DNA of 35,253 nucleotides from Methanobacterium sp. UBA176. GTDB lineage: Archaea > Methanobacteriota > Methanobacteria > Methanobacteriales > Methanobacteriaceae. Below the pieces are notes generated by a model, which saw nothing but the letters and a program-made list of their open reading frames with translations, was not told the DNA's origin and did not search any database. Location of the stretch: assembly GCA_002505765.1 (NCBI GenBank), contig DAVZ01000014.1, positions 1 to 35,253 of the forward strand, read 5' to 3'. A program made the translations under genes and the position numbers. Positions 20,955 through 29,184 of this stretch are shown here, piece by piece. The first letter of the stretch is position 1. Every line of letters begins with the position of its first letter.

Positions 20955-21145
20955 CCTCAAAAATCATAGATTTTTGGGGCCCCAAACACAAAGCATGCGA
21001 ATCTCTCAAACCCGAAGGGTTTGGAGCCCTCAAACACGGAGTGTTTGCAGGCTTCGATTCACTGCGTCAAAATCGAAGCTTACGAACCTTCGGTTCGTGC
21101 TCCGAAATTCTTCGAATTTCGAGAGATTTTGACAGTGTTTGAGGG
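20955..21145. repeat. Array of six short palindromes, nested in longer inverted repeats
   Basis: Six hairpins lie in 170 bp: 20955-20979 (11 bp with one G-T pair), 21007-21023 (CAAACCC-GAA-GGGTTTG), 21031-21047 (CAAACAC-GGA-GTGTTTG), 21051-21079 (GCTTCGATT, 11-nt loop), 21082-21098 (ACGAACC-TTC-GGTTCGT) and 21103-21121 (CGAAATTC-TTC-GAATTTCG). Longer pairings enclose them: ATCTCTC 21001-21007 with GAGAGAT 21121-21127, and CCCTCAAACAC 21027-21037 with GTGTTTGAGGG 21135-21145. It is GC-richer than its surroundings and sits between two convergent genes. It could act as a terminator, a dispersed repeat or a structured RNA. Confidence 0.75.
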
Positions 21146-21161
21146 TTTTAATTTTTCTTTT

Positions 21162-22585
21162 TCATAATAAATAACCGTATATTGAAATATAACAGAGGAT
21201 AGTGAATATTAGAAACGGTATTTTACACCCTTGAATAAAAAGAGCAAAATTACGTGAATTTAAATTTACCTGTCCAATTAAGATGTTTAAAACAGCGAAA
21301 GTCACTTCCATTCCCATCATCTGGCCCACAACTCGCATAGTGTTCAATTGCAGTTGAAACGCCGTAAAATTTATTATCAATATATTCAACTGAAATTTGA
21401 GTACTTGAAGAAGCAGAAAGACCATAACCGGATCCTATAATAGCTAAGGCAAGTACTATAAGTTCAAAAGCTGTATTTTGTTCTAAAAACAGGAATATAG
21501 TTAAACCTATGGCTGTTAATGCCATTCCAATGGCCGCAATGTATCGTGGCCTTGTATAATCCAGCATTCTACCAACTAGAAGTGAAAATATGGCTATAAA
21601 AACTGATTGGACACATAAAAGTAGCCCAGTTTGGTCAGGACTTAGATCCCTTATGTTTTGGAGGTATAGGGTTAAAAGAAAAATGGTGAATATTCCCGGA
21701 CCATAATTTATAAACGAAGTAAGGTTGTTAATTACGTATACTCTATCAAATAATACTTTAGGATGTATTAGAGGATTTTTAACTTTAGTTTGAAGCCAGA
21801 TGAAGAATATAATTCCCAAAGATCCTAATATCAATGATATTATCCCCAAATTACTTGTAATTTCTGAAAATCCATACATTATTCCAATTATGGATAATGC
21901 AAAAACTATGGTGCTGCTTAAGCTGAACTTGTCTTCATGTGCTTCTAACCATTCTCCTTTTAGTTTAATAATTGAAATAATTGAGAGTATCCCAAAAGGA
22001 ACAGCAAAGAGGAAAATAGATCTCCAGCCGAAAAATGTGGTCAAAAATCCTCCTAAAACGGGGCCAGTTGAAAGTCCAATGTATGCTGTGCCCACACTAA
22101 AGATAAAGCCCTTCCTTTTTCTTCTTTTGGAAATACAGAAGCAATTAAAGAATATACATTTGCAAAAATCATTGCAGCTGCTATCCCCTGTAAAATCCGG
22201 GATATAAATAGTATAGTGCTTGAAGGGGCCATAGCAGACATAAGACTTGCCAAAGTGAATATAATTATTCCATAGACGATTATCTTCTTTTTTCCATAGA
22301 TATCGGCTATTTTACCAAATGGAATTAAAAGATACCATTAAAAAGTAGATATAAACTTGGAATCCAGCCTAAAAGTATGGAGTTAAGTTGAAAAAATCAA
22401 TGTAGAAACTGGTAAATTGAATAGAGAATCCAGCCTAAAAGTATGGAGTTAAGTGCAAAGGTTCTACCAATATCTGGCAATGCTATATTAACAGAAGAAC
22501 TTATGTACGGGACCAGAAAACTGACCAGAATGCTTACCAGTAGCACATACTTTTTAGTTGTTTCCATTTTCATGAAATTCATCAT
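21162..22585 (-). pseudogene. MFS drug:H+ antiporter (EmrB/QacA type), decayed
   Basis: Pieces of a 14-helix MFS exporter in successive frames: METTKKYVLLVSILVSFLVPYISSSVNIALPDI at the start, IPFGKIADIYGKKK, ISRILQGIAAAMIFANVYSLIASVFP, the long piece GLSTGPVLGGFLTTFFGWRSIFLF from 22095, and a C-terminus MRVVGQMMGM...GYLL ending at 21162. Breaks lie at about 22390-22425 (29-bp direct repeats around a 37-bp insert), 22333 (T4 where T5 is expected), 22100 and 21345. Such proteins export hydrophobic compounds. The number of lesions makes a functional product very unlikely. Confidence 0.82.
22360..22454. repeat. 29-bp direct repeats flanking a 37-bp insert in the MFS pseudogene
   Basis: Positions 22360-22388 and 22426-22454 are identical over 29 bases. 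The 37 bases between them do not continue the protein. On the coding strand the repeat encodes LNSILLGWI, so this motif is present twice. The layout suggests a duplication or recombination scar. Confidence 0.8.
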
Positions 22586-22673
22586 TAATAGTTTATTTAG
22601 GGATAATATAAACGTTTAGCAGTATTAATTGGAAATTAAAGAATATATTTTCAACTAAAATTGGGAGTAAAAA

Positions 22674-22712
22674 CTATAAATTGCTAGAAACTATTAAACT
22701 TAATAAAGTTTA
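22674..22712 (+). promoter_or_regulatory. Promoter and candidate operator of the first flavodoxin gene
   Basis: A TATA-like CTATAAA lies at 22674-22680. A 7-bp palindrome TAAACTT-AATA-AAGTTTA spans 22695-22712, where transcription would be expected to start, about 30 bp ahead of the ATG at 22743. A repressor bound there would block initiation. The regulator is not known. Confidence 0.35.
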
Positions 22713-22742
22713 GTAATGAAAACTTTAAAGAGGAGATGTATC

Positions 22743-23207
22743 ATGAAAATTGGAATTATAGTTCATTCATACACTGGTAACACTTATGAAGTTGCTAAAA
22801 AGCTTGAAGAAAAGCTTAAAGGCGCTGGAAAAGATGTAGAAATCCAAAGAGTAAAAATGGTGGGTGGAGATGAACCTAAAGGTAAAGATATAGAGTTTGA
22901 AAACCCACCAGAAGTAGATAAATATGATGCGTTAATTTTTGGATCTCCAGTGCATGCATTTTCTCTAGCCGTGGCAATGAGAACTTATCTAGAGCAAATA
23001 CCATCGCTCCAAGACAAAAAAATTGCACTTTTCGTTACTAAGAACTTACGCTTTGAATGGACTGGTGGAACCCGTGCAATTGGTCAGATGAAGAAAATCT
23101 GTCAGGCTAAAGGCGGAATGATATTCGGAACAGGAATTGTAGTCTGGAACAAACAGCGCAATAAAAAGATTGCCGAGTTGGCTGAAGAGTTTAGTAGATT
23201 ATTTTGA
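22743..23207 (+). CDS. Flavodoxin
   Basis: A 154-residue flavodoxin fold protein. The FMN phosphate loop is HSYTGNTYEVAKKL at the N-terminus, and the second flavin loop region is LIFGSPVHAFSLA. It is expected to carry electrons through FMN. An upstream ATG at 22716 would add nine residues, but AAAGAGGAG at 22727-22735 is correctly placed for the ATG at 22743. It is first in the plus-strand redox island and lies about 200 bp ahead of a membrane ferredoxin gene. Confidence 0.85.
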   Translation: MKIGIIVHSYTGNTYEVAKKLEEKLKGAGKDVEIQRVKMVGGDEPKGKDIEFENPPEVDKYDALIFGSPVHAFSLAVAMRTYLEQIPSLQDKKIALFVTKNLRFEWTGGTRAIGQMKKICQAKGGMIFGTGIVVWNKQRNKKIAELAEEFSRLF

Positions 23208-23404
23208 TTTATTCTGCTTATTCAATTACAAAAGTATTCTGAGTTAGAGAGGGATTATGAAATATTGAAATGTAAAAATAATTAATTTTATTTTCTTTTT
23301 AGTGGTGAATTTAAAGTTATGGTGTCTTAAGTACACTGATTACAAAAGAAACAAATAATATTTGATAATAACAATATTTGACTCTTATAGAACCGGTGAG
23401 TTGT

Positions 23405-24342
23405 ATGAAACAGGATAATAACTGGAATATATCTCAAAAATCTATTAAAATGCCTCTAATTATGTTAATTGTTTTTATGGTAATTGCAATTATTTCCTGG
23501 AAGCTATCAGACAACTCTTACATGCTATTTAATTTCTTATTTATTGGATCAGCAGTTTCTATGGGTATTTTCTTAAATCAAGCATTGCCCAGGGAACATA
23601 TACTGTGGGGGCGCCGAATAACTCTATTTTTAGTTGGAACATACCTTTTAGTCATTGTAGGATTGTGGAATAGTGAAAATATGCAAATAGAAGCATTTTT
23701 CGCCTCCATCTTAACCGGAACATTGATCGGGGCGGCTTTTATTCATATTGCAGTTGCAGAAATTGCATGGCCAGTGATTTTCAATCGCGGATGGTGTGGA
23801 TGGGCCTGCTGGACCGTCATGATACTGGATCTACTCCCCTGGAAAAGGCCTAAAAACGGGCATTTACCACATTTGGGCGGTTTAAGGTATATTATTTTTG
23901 TCGCGTCATTTATTGTAGCTTACATTTTTATATCTGTACTTTCTGGAGATTCAATTATTTCAAACACTACAACAGCGCTTCAATGGTTTATAGCAGGTAA
24001 TGTGGTATATTATGCTGTTGGAATAGCCTCAGCGGCTTTCTTAAAAGATAACAGGGCTTTTTGCAAATATTTCTGTCCTCTTACAGTTCTTCTGAAAGCA
24101 TTTTCACGATTTTTATTTATGAAAGTAGATATAAGCAGGGATAAATGCGATGATTGTGGTGTATGTGAAAAAATGTGTCCAATAGACATAAAACTCCTTG
24201 AATATAAGAAGCAGACCAGCGTATTCTCTCAACCGAGTGTATACTGTGCATTACATGTATTAATAGCTGCACACGAAAAGCAATAGAAGTCACTGGTAAA
24301 TTTGATATTGGAGGCAAGGAATATCTAAAATATAAACCGTAG
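23405..24342 (+). pseudogene. NapH-like membrane ferredoxin with one frameshift
   Basis: Membrane helices are followed by the NapH-type Cys motifs RGWCGWACWT and FCKYFCPLTVLLKAF, then a [4Fe-4S] motif CDDCGVCEKMCP. The frame as read ends at 24286 with an odd tail. Shifting frame near 24225-24230, inside TCTCTC, gives STECILCITCINSCTRKAIEV and an end at 24342, restoring a second complete CxxCxxCxxxC cluster. A two-base TC insertion or one-base deletion fits. The start at 23405 has GGTGAG upstream; the TTG at 23378 has none. The role is electron transfer at the membrane, perhaps with the adjacent flavodoxin and EFR1 protein. Confidence 0.8.
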
Positions 24343-24377
24343 GGCAGGAGATTGAATAAATAAAGGGGTGAATAGTT

Positions 24378-25247
24378 ATGAGCATGGAAATCTACTATTT
24401 TTCTGGAACGGGGAACTCTCTGGCTGTAGCAAGGGATATCGCTGGAAAAACTAATGGTAAATTGATATCAATAGCCTCTCTAATGGATAAAGAGAGCATA
24501 AAAACCGGTGCAGATGTAATTGGAATGGTTTTCCCCATTTATTATGAGCCTTACGGCGGTGTTCCACTTATAGTTCGAAGATTTATCCAAAAACTGGAAA
24601 ATATTAGCTCAAAATACATATTTGCCATTTGCACCTATGGAAGTGGATCTTTTAAGTCATTAAAATTTTTAGATGAACTTATTGAGTTACAGGGTGGCAA
24701 ATTAGCTGCAGGATTCATGGTGAATATGCCCAATAACATGGCAGGAGAGAACATTAACAACGCCCAAAAACAGCAGAAGATGTTTAATGTTTGGAAAGAA
24801 AACATTGATATTATATGTGGATATGTTAAGGCCAGAAAAGAAGGCGAATTTGATTTGCCTAACGTACTGGTTGGTAAAGCCTATTTTTTGATCAAATTAA
24901 TTGTCACTCCACTTATTTTCTTATTTAAACCCATAACATTAAGACATTTAAAGAAATATTCGAATTCATCAGGTAAATCATACGAAGAACTCCTGCCATT
25001 AATGGACAACAGTTTTTATACCTCTGATGAATGTATTGGCTGCGGAAATTGCTCCAGAATTTGTCCAGTAAGAAATATTGAAATTGTTGAAGGCCGGCCG
25101 GAATGGCTGCATCACTGCGAATTCTGCCTGGCATGCTTTCACTGGTGTCCGGAAGGAGCAGTTAAAAGCAGTGAATTAAAGAATACAGTAAGATATCACC
25201 ATCCTGATGTTAATATTTCAGATATGTTAGAGCAAATTAATAGATGA
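24378..25247 (+). CDS. EFR1 family protein (flavodoxin-ferredoxin fusion)
   Basis: A 289-residue fusion. The N-terminal flavodoxin domain opens with EIYYFSGTGNSLAVARDIA (FMN loop SGTGNS) and has GMVFPIYYEPYGGVP. A linker with a hydrophobic stretch follows, then a two-cluster ferredoxin: CIGCGNCSRICP and CEFCLACFHWCPEGAV. The arrangement is that of the EFR1 family. It would pass electrons between FMN and [4Fe-4S] clusters; partners are unknown. GGGGTG precedes the ATG. It follows the NapH-like gene by 35 bp, so the two are likely in one operon. A second copy lies at 32783-33628. Confidence 0.87.
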   Translation: MSMEIYYFSGTGNSLAVARDIAGKTNGKLISIASLMDKESIKTGADVIGMVFPIYYEPYGGVPLIVRRFIQKLENISSKYIFAICTYGSGSFKSLKFLDELIELQGGKLAAGFMVNMPNNMAGENINNAQKQQKMFNVWKENIDIICGYVKARKEGEFDLPNVLVGKAYFLIKLIVTPLIFLFKPITLRHLKKYSNSSGKSYEELLPLMDNSFYTSDECIGCGNCSRICPVRNIEIVEGRPEWLHHCEFCLACFHWCPEGAVKSSELKNTVRYHHPDVNISDMLEQINR

Positions 25248-25435
25248 TTGCATAATTTCAAAAAAGGAAAAGTATAAATGCGGTTGATGCTCGTAATGCT
25301 TACGAAAACGATTTAAGTGATAAGGGAATTAATTTTATTAGTAATTACAACTTATACAGGGCATGATCTGTAGAATCTAATTGAATTAATTGGAAACAAT
25401 GAGCTCATTAATACTTCAATTTAGTAGGAGTTCCC

Positions 25436-25726
25436 ATGAAGAAAGTGTTTTTATGGTGGTTAATTGTAGGGAGTAAAGGCGGAGAAAATCGTGCCAGAAT
25501 AATACTTGAACTAAGTAAAAGGCCCTACAATGCTAATAAACTCGCAGAAAAGCTTTCTCTCGATTATAAAACTATCAGGCACCATATAGATGTTTTGAAG
25601 GAAAATGACCTGGTTAAATCAACTGGAGAAAAATATGGCGCGTTATATTTCCTCTCTGATGAAATGGAAAATGGTTTCGATACATTCCTGGAAATTTGGG
25701 AAGAATTCAAGGAAACTGGTAAATAA
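25436..25726 (+). CDS. ArsR-type winged helix-turn-helix regulator
   Basis: A 96-residue DNA-binding protein. The helix-turn-helix is RARIILELSKRPYNANKLAEKLSLDYKTIRHHIDVLKENDLV, followed by a wing (KSTGEKYGALYFLSDEM). No metal-binding Cys pair is visible, so a metal sensor is unlikely. The hydrophobic start (MKKVFLWWLIVG) is unusual. The ATG at 25436 has TAGGAG 5 bp upstream. The next gene, a small membrane protein, starts 25 bp downstream, suggesting a regulator-membrane protein pair in which the membrane protein may control the regulator. Confidence 0.85.
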   Translation: MKKVFLWWLIVGSKGGENRARIILELSKRPYNANKLAEKLSLDYKTIRHHIDVLKENDLVKSTGEKYGALYFLSDEMENGFDTFLEIWEEFKETGK

Positions 25727-25751
25727 ATGAATAGGAAACGAAGGTAAAAAC

Positions 25752-26084
25752 ATGTTAATGGAAATTAATTTATTTGGACTGCCGGATATACTACCTACTT
25801 TATTAATATTGGTTAAATATTCGGCTTTAATAACCAGCATTGCCAATATCTGCCTTTTAGCCTGTATGCTCTACGTGTACCTGGAAAGATACCTGAAAGT
25901 TAAATCCAAATTTACCACAACTCTGGTTTTATTTACATTACTTTTCTTGATTCAAAACATTTTATTTTCGGTTTATTTCGTATTCAACGTTCCTGAAGCC
26001 ATTTTCAATGCTCTTGTTCTTTTAATATTCTTAGGACTTGAATTTGCTGCCTTGGCATTGCTCTTAATGATAACAAGGGAATAA
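25752..26084 (+). CDS. Small membrane protein paired with the ArsR-type regulator
   Basis: A 110-residue protein with three predicted membrane helices: ILPTLLILVKYSALITSIANICLLACMLYVYL (in pieces), FTTTLVLFTLLFLIQNILFSVYFVF and FNALVLLIFLGLEFAALALLLMI. No catalytic motif. It lies 25 bp downstream of the ArsR-type gene and is very probably co-transcribed. The function is unknown; a sensor or partner of the regulator is inferred from position only. An in-frame ATG two codons later (25758) is an alternative start. Confidence 0.7.
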   Translation: MLMEINLFGLPDILPTLLILVKYSALITSIANICLLACMLYVYLERYLKVKSKFTTTLVLFTLLFLIQNILFSVYFVFNVPEAIFNALVLLIFLGLEFAALALLLMITRE

Positions 26085-26091
26085 AACACAA

Positions 26092-26100
26092 TTTTTTTTT
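26092..26100 (+). terminator. T9 run, candidate terminator
   Basis: Nine T residues begin 8 bp after the stop of the small membrane-protein gene. Archaeal RNA polymerase terminates at such T-runs without a required hairpin. About 260 bp of AT-rich sequence then separate it from the next gene. Confidence 0.45.
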
Positions 26101-26359
26101 AATATCCCTAAAAAATCTGATTTATTTAAATTGGATGGTTTATATTTTTTAGAATTTATAATTCCTCACTTGATTTTGGAGTGAATTTGGAGGGAAATCC
26201 CACAATAATGTGGGGAAAATTTGGAAAAATTACTTTTAAGAGTTTAAACAAGATTTAAGTAGTCAATAGATGATTAAAAAAATGAAACTAGTTGACTAAA
26301 TTTTAGATCTTATTAAAAAACATCATTTGAGTTTTATAATTCAAATGGGGGAGAATAAA

Positions 26360-27253
26360 ATGGTTGATATAAAAGAAATTAAATCAATTAAACTGACACC
26401 CTTTACCCGGATGTCAGCATCAATACATGCAATTCTGGGATTTGTTGCAGCATTAGCAATGCTGATAATGCTCGTTATTGTGCAGGCTGCAGGGATTACC
26501 GGTCAATTCGCGCCTCAATTTGCGCATTTTAATTGGATAACTGGAGTGGGAATACCTCTAATTGTGATCCTTCCCATAACTGCATTTTTAATTACAGTAA
26601 CTGTAAGTTTCATATCTGCAATGTTATACAACATACTGGTACCCAGATTAGGCGGAATAAAGTTAGAATTAGAGGGTGAAGATGTAGTAAAAATACCGGT
26701 AATTGCTTTTTCCCTGATACTATCAGCAATTGGGGCAATATGGGCGTTTATTGTAGGATTATTAATGGCGGCATTTATTGCTCCATTTTTCTCATTAATT
26801 AGTTCAGTTCCTATACCGCCTGAAATAGCAGCAAATATAACCAATGCTACTGGAAATGCGATAAACAGCTCTGTATTTGGACCTATTGGAATAATAGTGA
26901 CATTGCTACTGGTAATAGGAATGCCTATCATGGTATTTGTATTTGGATTTATCTGGAATGCTTTATTTGCAATATTCTACAATTACTTAGTCACCAGAGT
27001 AGCTAAAATTAAACTGGAGTTCGCAAATTTAACAGGAAGTTTATATGAACTTAAAAATATACCTGTAATGCCAACAGCCTTTGCCGTGGCCCTGCTTTAT
27101 GCATTATTAGGAATAATCTCCGGTATTTTAAATCAGAATTACGGGGAATTTATAACTAATTTCATATTCTATTTCATAGGAACAGCAATAGCTGCGCTAT
27201 CCTACAACTATCTGGCACCGAAAATTGGTACAATTAAATTAAACATGGAATAA
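26360..27253 (+). CDS. Membrane protein with a thrice-repeated YNxL/IKLE motif
   Basis: A 297-residue protein with about seven membrane helices. The short motif YNILVPRLGGIKLELE, YNYLVTRVAKIKLEF and YNYLAPKIGTIKLN occurs three times, each after a hydrophobic segment, the last forming the C-terminus. This implies an internally repeated fold. A GPxGIIVTLLLVIGMPIM segment lies between. The family is not recognised. The ATG at 26360 has GGGGGAG 8 bp upstream; a TTG at 26327 could extend the frame but has no SD. Monocistronic. Confidence 0.7.
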   Translation: MVDIKEIKSIKLTPFTRMSASIHAILGFVAALAMLIMLVIVQAAGITGQFAPQFAHFNWITGVGIPLIVILPITAFLITVTVSFISAMLYNILVPRLGGIKLELEGEDVVKIPVIAFSLILSAIGAIWAFIVGLLMAAFIAPFFSLISSVPIPPEIAANITNATGNAINSSVFGPIGIIVTLLLVIGMPIMVFVFGFIWNALFAIFYNYLVTRVAKIKLEFANLTGSLYELKNIPVMPTAFAVALLYALLGIISGILNQNYGEFITNFIFYFIGTAIAALSYNYLAPKIGTIKLNME

Positions 27254-27284
27254 AAAGGTATCTAAAATAATAAAAGCATTTTTA

Positions 27285-27445
27285 TAGGCCTGTTGGTCTT
27301 TAAAGTCGACGAAGTCAATAAAACCGCTCTCTGGAGCCATTAAATGCTGATAATTTTTACGCCGCCTCTCTACATAGCAACGTGGTCTTGGTAGCGGTTA
27401 ACATTTCCTGGCCTGAATTGGGCCAGGAGACTTCTGAAACCAAAT
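27285..27445. ncRNA. Candidate structured RNA or remnant in a GC-rich intergenic island
   Basis: This 160-bp stretch is clearly richer in GC than the surrounding sequence. It can pair at three levels: TTGGT 27293-27297 with ACCAA 27439-27443; AACCGCT 27322-27328 with AGCGGTT 27393-27399; and hairpin TCCTGGCC 27406-27413 with GGCCAGGA 27421-27428 around a 7-nt loop. GC-rich islands in AT-rich archaea often mark RNAs. Against this, the minus strand reads RRRKNYQHLMAPESGFIDF without a start, so a gene or repeat remnant is also possible. It matches no tRNA. Confidence 0.35.
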
Positions 27446-27494
27446 CTACGATACTGGAATAATATCAGATTTATCAATTATTAGGGGGGAATAC

Positions 27495-28472
27495 ATGAAA
27501 GAGATTTGTTACGGAAAATACGGGCCTCCAGAGGTTCTCAAGCTGGTTGAAGTGGAAAAACCTGTTCCTAAGGATAATGAAATACTGGTTAGAGTACATG
27601 CTACAACAGTAACAGCCGGTGATGTTAGAATGCGAAGTTTTAATGTCCCCCGTTTACAGTGGCTTTTTGCGAGATTATATTTGGGTATTAGGAAACCAAG
27701 GAGACCTGTTCTGGGGATGGAGCTAGCCGGGGAGATTGAAGAGACAGGCAAAGATGTTAAAAAGTTTAAAAAAGGCGACCAGGCATTTGCATCTACCTTT
27801 GGTGTGAATTTCGGTGGTTATGCTCAGTACAAATGCTTCCCTGAAGAGGGGATGCTGGCACTTAAACCAACCAATATGAATTATGAGGAGGCCGCAACTG
27901 TTCCTGTCGGCGGAACCACTGCTTTACGTTTTTTAAAAAAAGCAAATATTCAAAGCGGTCAAAAAGTCCTTATCTACGGTGCTTCCGGGAGTGTAGGTTC
28001 TTTCGCAGTTCAGTTGGCTAAGTACTTTGGAGCAGAGGTTACTGGGGTATGCAGTACCACCAATTTAGAGTGGGTGAAAGATATAGGAGCAGATAAAGTA
28101 ATTGATTACACCAAAGAGGATTTCACCCGAAGTGGAGAGACTTATGATATCATTTTTGATGCGGTAGGCAAGCTTTCGTCTTTGCAAGGTAAAAAATCTC
28201 TTGCAAGGAAAGGAATCTTTCTTTCTGTTCTGGGTTCTTCAGAAAAAGAAAAAGTTGAAAATCTTATCTTCCTTAAAGAGCTTATTGAGGCAGAAATGAT
28301 AAGAACAGTCATTGATAGATGCTATAATTTAGAAGAAATTGTTGAAGCGCATCGGTATGTAGAAAAAGGCCATAAAAAGGGAAATGTGGTCATAAATATG
28401 GAAAATTGGTGGTTAAAAAAGATAAAAGTTAAAAAGGTGATGAAATGGGGGAATATAGAAAGACAGGAATAA
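27495..28472 (+). CDS. NAD(P)-dependent medium-chain dehydrogenase, quinone-reductase-like
   Basis: A 325-residue MDR-superfamily protein. It has the GroES-like N-domain (KPVPKDNEILVRVHATTVTAGDV, LGMELAGEIEETGKDV, FKKGDQAFA) and a Rossmann domain with GASGSVGSFAVQLAKYFGAEVTGVCS. The Cys/His zinc ligands of alcohol dehydrogenases are absent, so it is a zinc-free quinone oxidoreductase-type enzyme. The last 18 residues extend past the end of its paralogue (HKKGNVVIN) and overlap the next gene by 28 bp. The SD is AGGGGGG. Its paralogue lies at 31395-32361. Confidence 0.85.
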   Translation: MKEICYGKYGPPEVLKLVEVEKPVPKDNEILVRVHATTVTAGDVRMRSFNVPRLQWLFARLYLGIRKPRRPVLGMELAGEIEETGKDVKKFKKGDQAFASTFGVNFGGYAQYKCFPEEGMLALKPTNMNYEEAATVPVGGTTALRFLKKANIQSGQKVLIYGASGSVGSFAVQLAKYFGAEVTGVCSTTNLEWVKDIGADKVIDYTKEDFTRSGETYDIIFDAVGKLSSLQGKKSLARKGIFLSVLGSSEKEKVENLIFLKELIEAEMIRTVIDRCYNLEEIVEAHRYVEKGHKKGNVVINMENWWLKKIKVKKVMKWGNIERQE

Positions 28473-29155
28473 TTGTAGGAGTATTATTTATAATTGCGAC
28501 AGTTGCATCTATATTGGGCACGCTATCTTTAGGCTCGATTTTAGACGCTCCCAATTATCTTACTAGCGTTTCTGCACATGGAAACCAAATGATAATAGCA
28601 GTGATATTTTTCTTAATAGCTGCAATTTCTGCATTTGCTACTTCATTTATGTTGTTTCCAGTACTTAGAAGGCATATTGAAAGTTTAGCCATGGGTTATG
28701 TTGGTTTAAGACTATTTGAGAACGTTTTCTATGTTGTTGGTACCGTGGGTCTTCTTATAATATTAACCGTAAGCCAGAAATATGTGGCAGGAGCAGTTGA
28801 TGCTTCATATTACCAGGCATTAGGTACATTACTGCTGGCGTTACAAAATTGGGCTGTGTTGATTGGGACTTTGATTTTCTTTAGTTTAGGAAGTATAACT
28901 CTTAATTACGTATTGTATCAATCCAAACTAATTCCTCGATGGTTATCTCTCTGGGGACTCATAGGAGCTGCATTAGTATTATTATATGGATTGTTTGGTA
29001 TTTTTGGTCTTGGAATGGGTCTAACTTCGCCATATGCATTACTGGCCATGCCAATAGCCGTGCAGGAAATGGTATTTGCGGTATGGCTTATAGTTAAAGG
29101 ATTTAATAAATCTGCAATTCATAGGGATTCTGACAAAGAGAAATTAACAGAATAA
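28445..29155 (+). CDS. DUF4386 family membrane protein
   Basis: A 236-residue protein with six membrane helices. It opens GEYRKTGIIVGVLFIIATVASILG and has FVLxxxx-type helices with ENVFYVVGTVGLLIILTVSQ and IPRWLSLWGLIGAALVLLYGL, the recognisable pattern of DUF4386. Function unknown. The ATG overlaps the end of the dehydrogenase gene by 28 bp and follows AAGGTG, indicating translational coupling. A second DUF4386-like protein is at 33674-34420. Confidence 0.78.
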   Translation: MGEYRKTGIIVGVLFIIATVASILGTLSLGSILDAPNYLTSVSAHGNQMIIAVIFFLIAAISAFATSFMLFPVLRRHIESLAMGYVGLRLFENVFYVVGTVGLLIILTVSQKYVAGAVDASYYQALGTLLLALQNWAVLIGTLIFFSLGSITLNYVLYQSKLIPRWLSLWGLIGAALVLLYGLFGIFGLGMGLTSPYALLAMPIAVQEMVFAVWLIVKGFNKSAIHRDSDKEKLTE

Positions 29156-29184
29156 ATGCAATAAAAGAATTTGAGAGGATTAAC

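Noticed and set aside
21001..21134. Protein-coding frame through the palindrome array (LKPEGFGALKHGVF...)
   Set aside because: The frame is a by-product of the palindromes, has no start or SD, and its repeats follow DNA symmetry rather than codons.
25278..25365. Short frame NAVDARNAYENDLSDKGINF between the EFR1 and ArsR-type genes
   Set aside because: It looks mildly coding but has no start, no SD and no recognisable motif; a remnant is possible but cannot be supported.
27254..27494. Possible tRNA in the GC-rich island
   Set aside because: No acceptor stem, T-loop GTTCRA or anticodon arm could be drawn; the pairings present do not form a cloverleaf.
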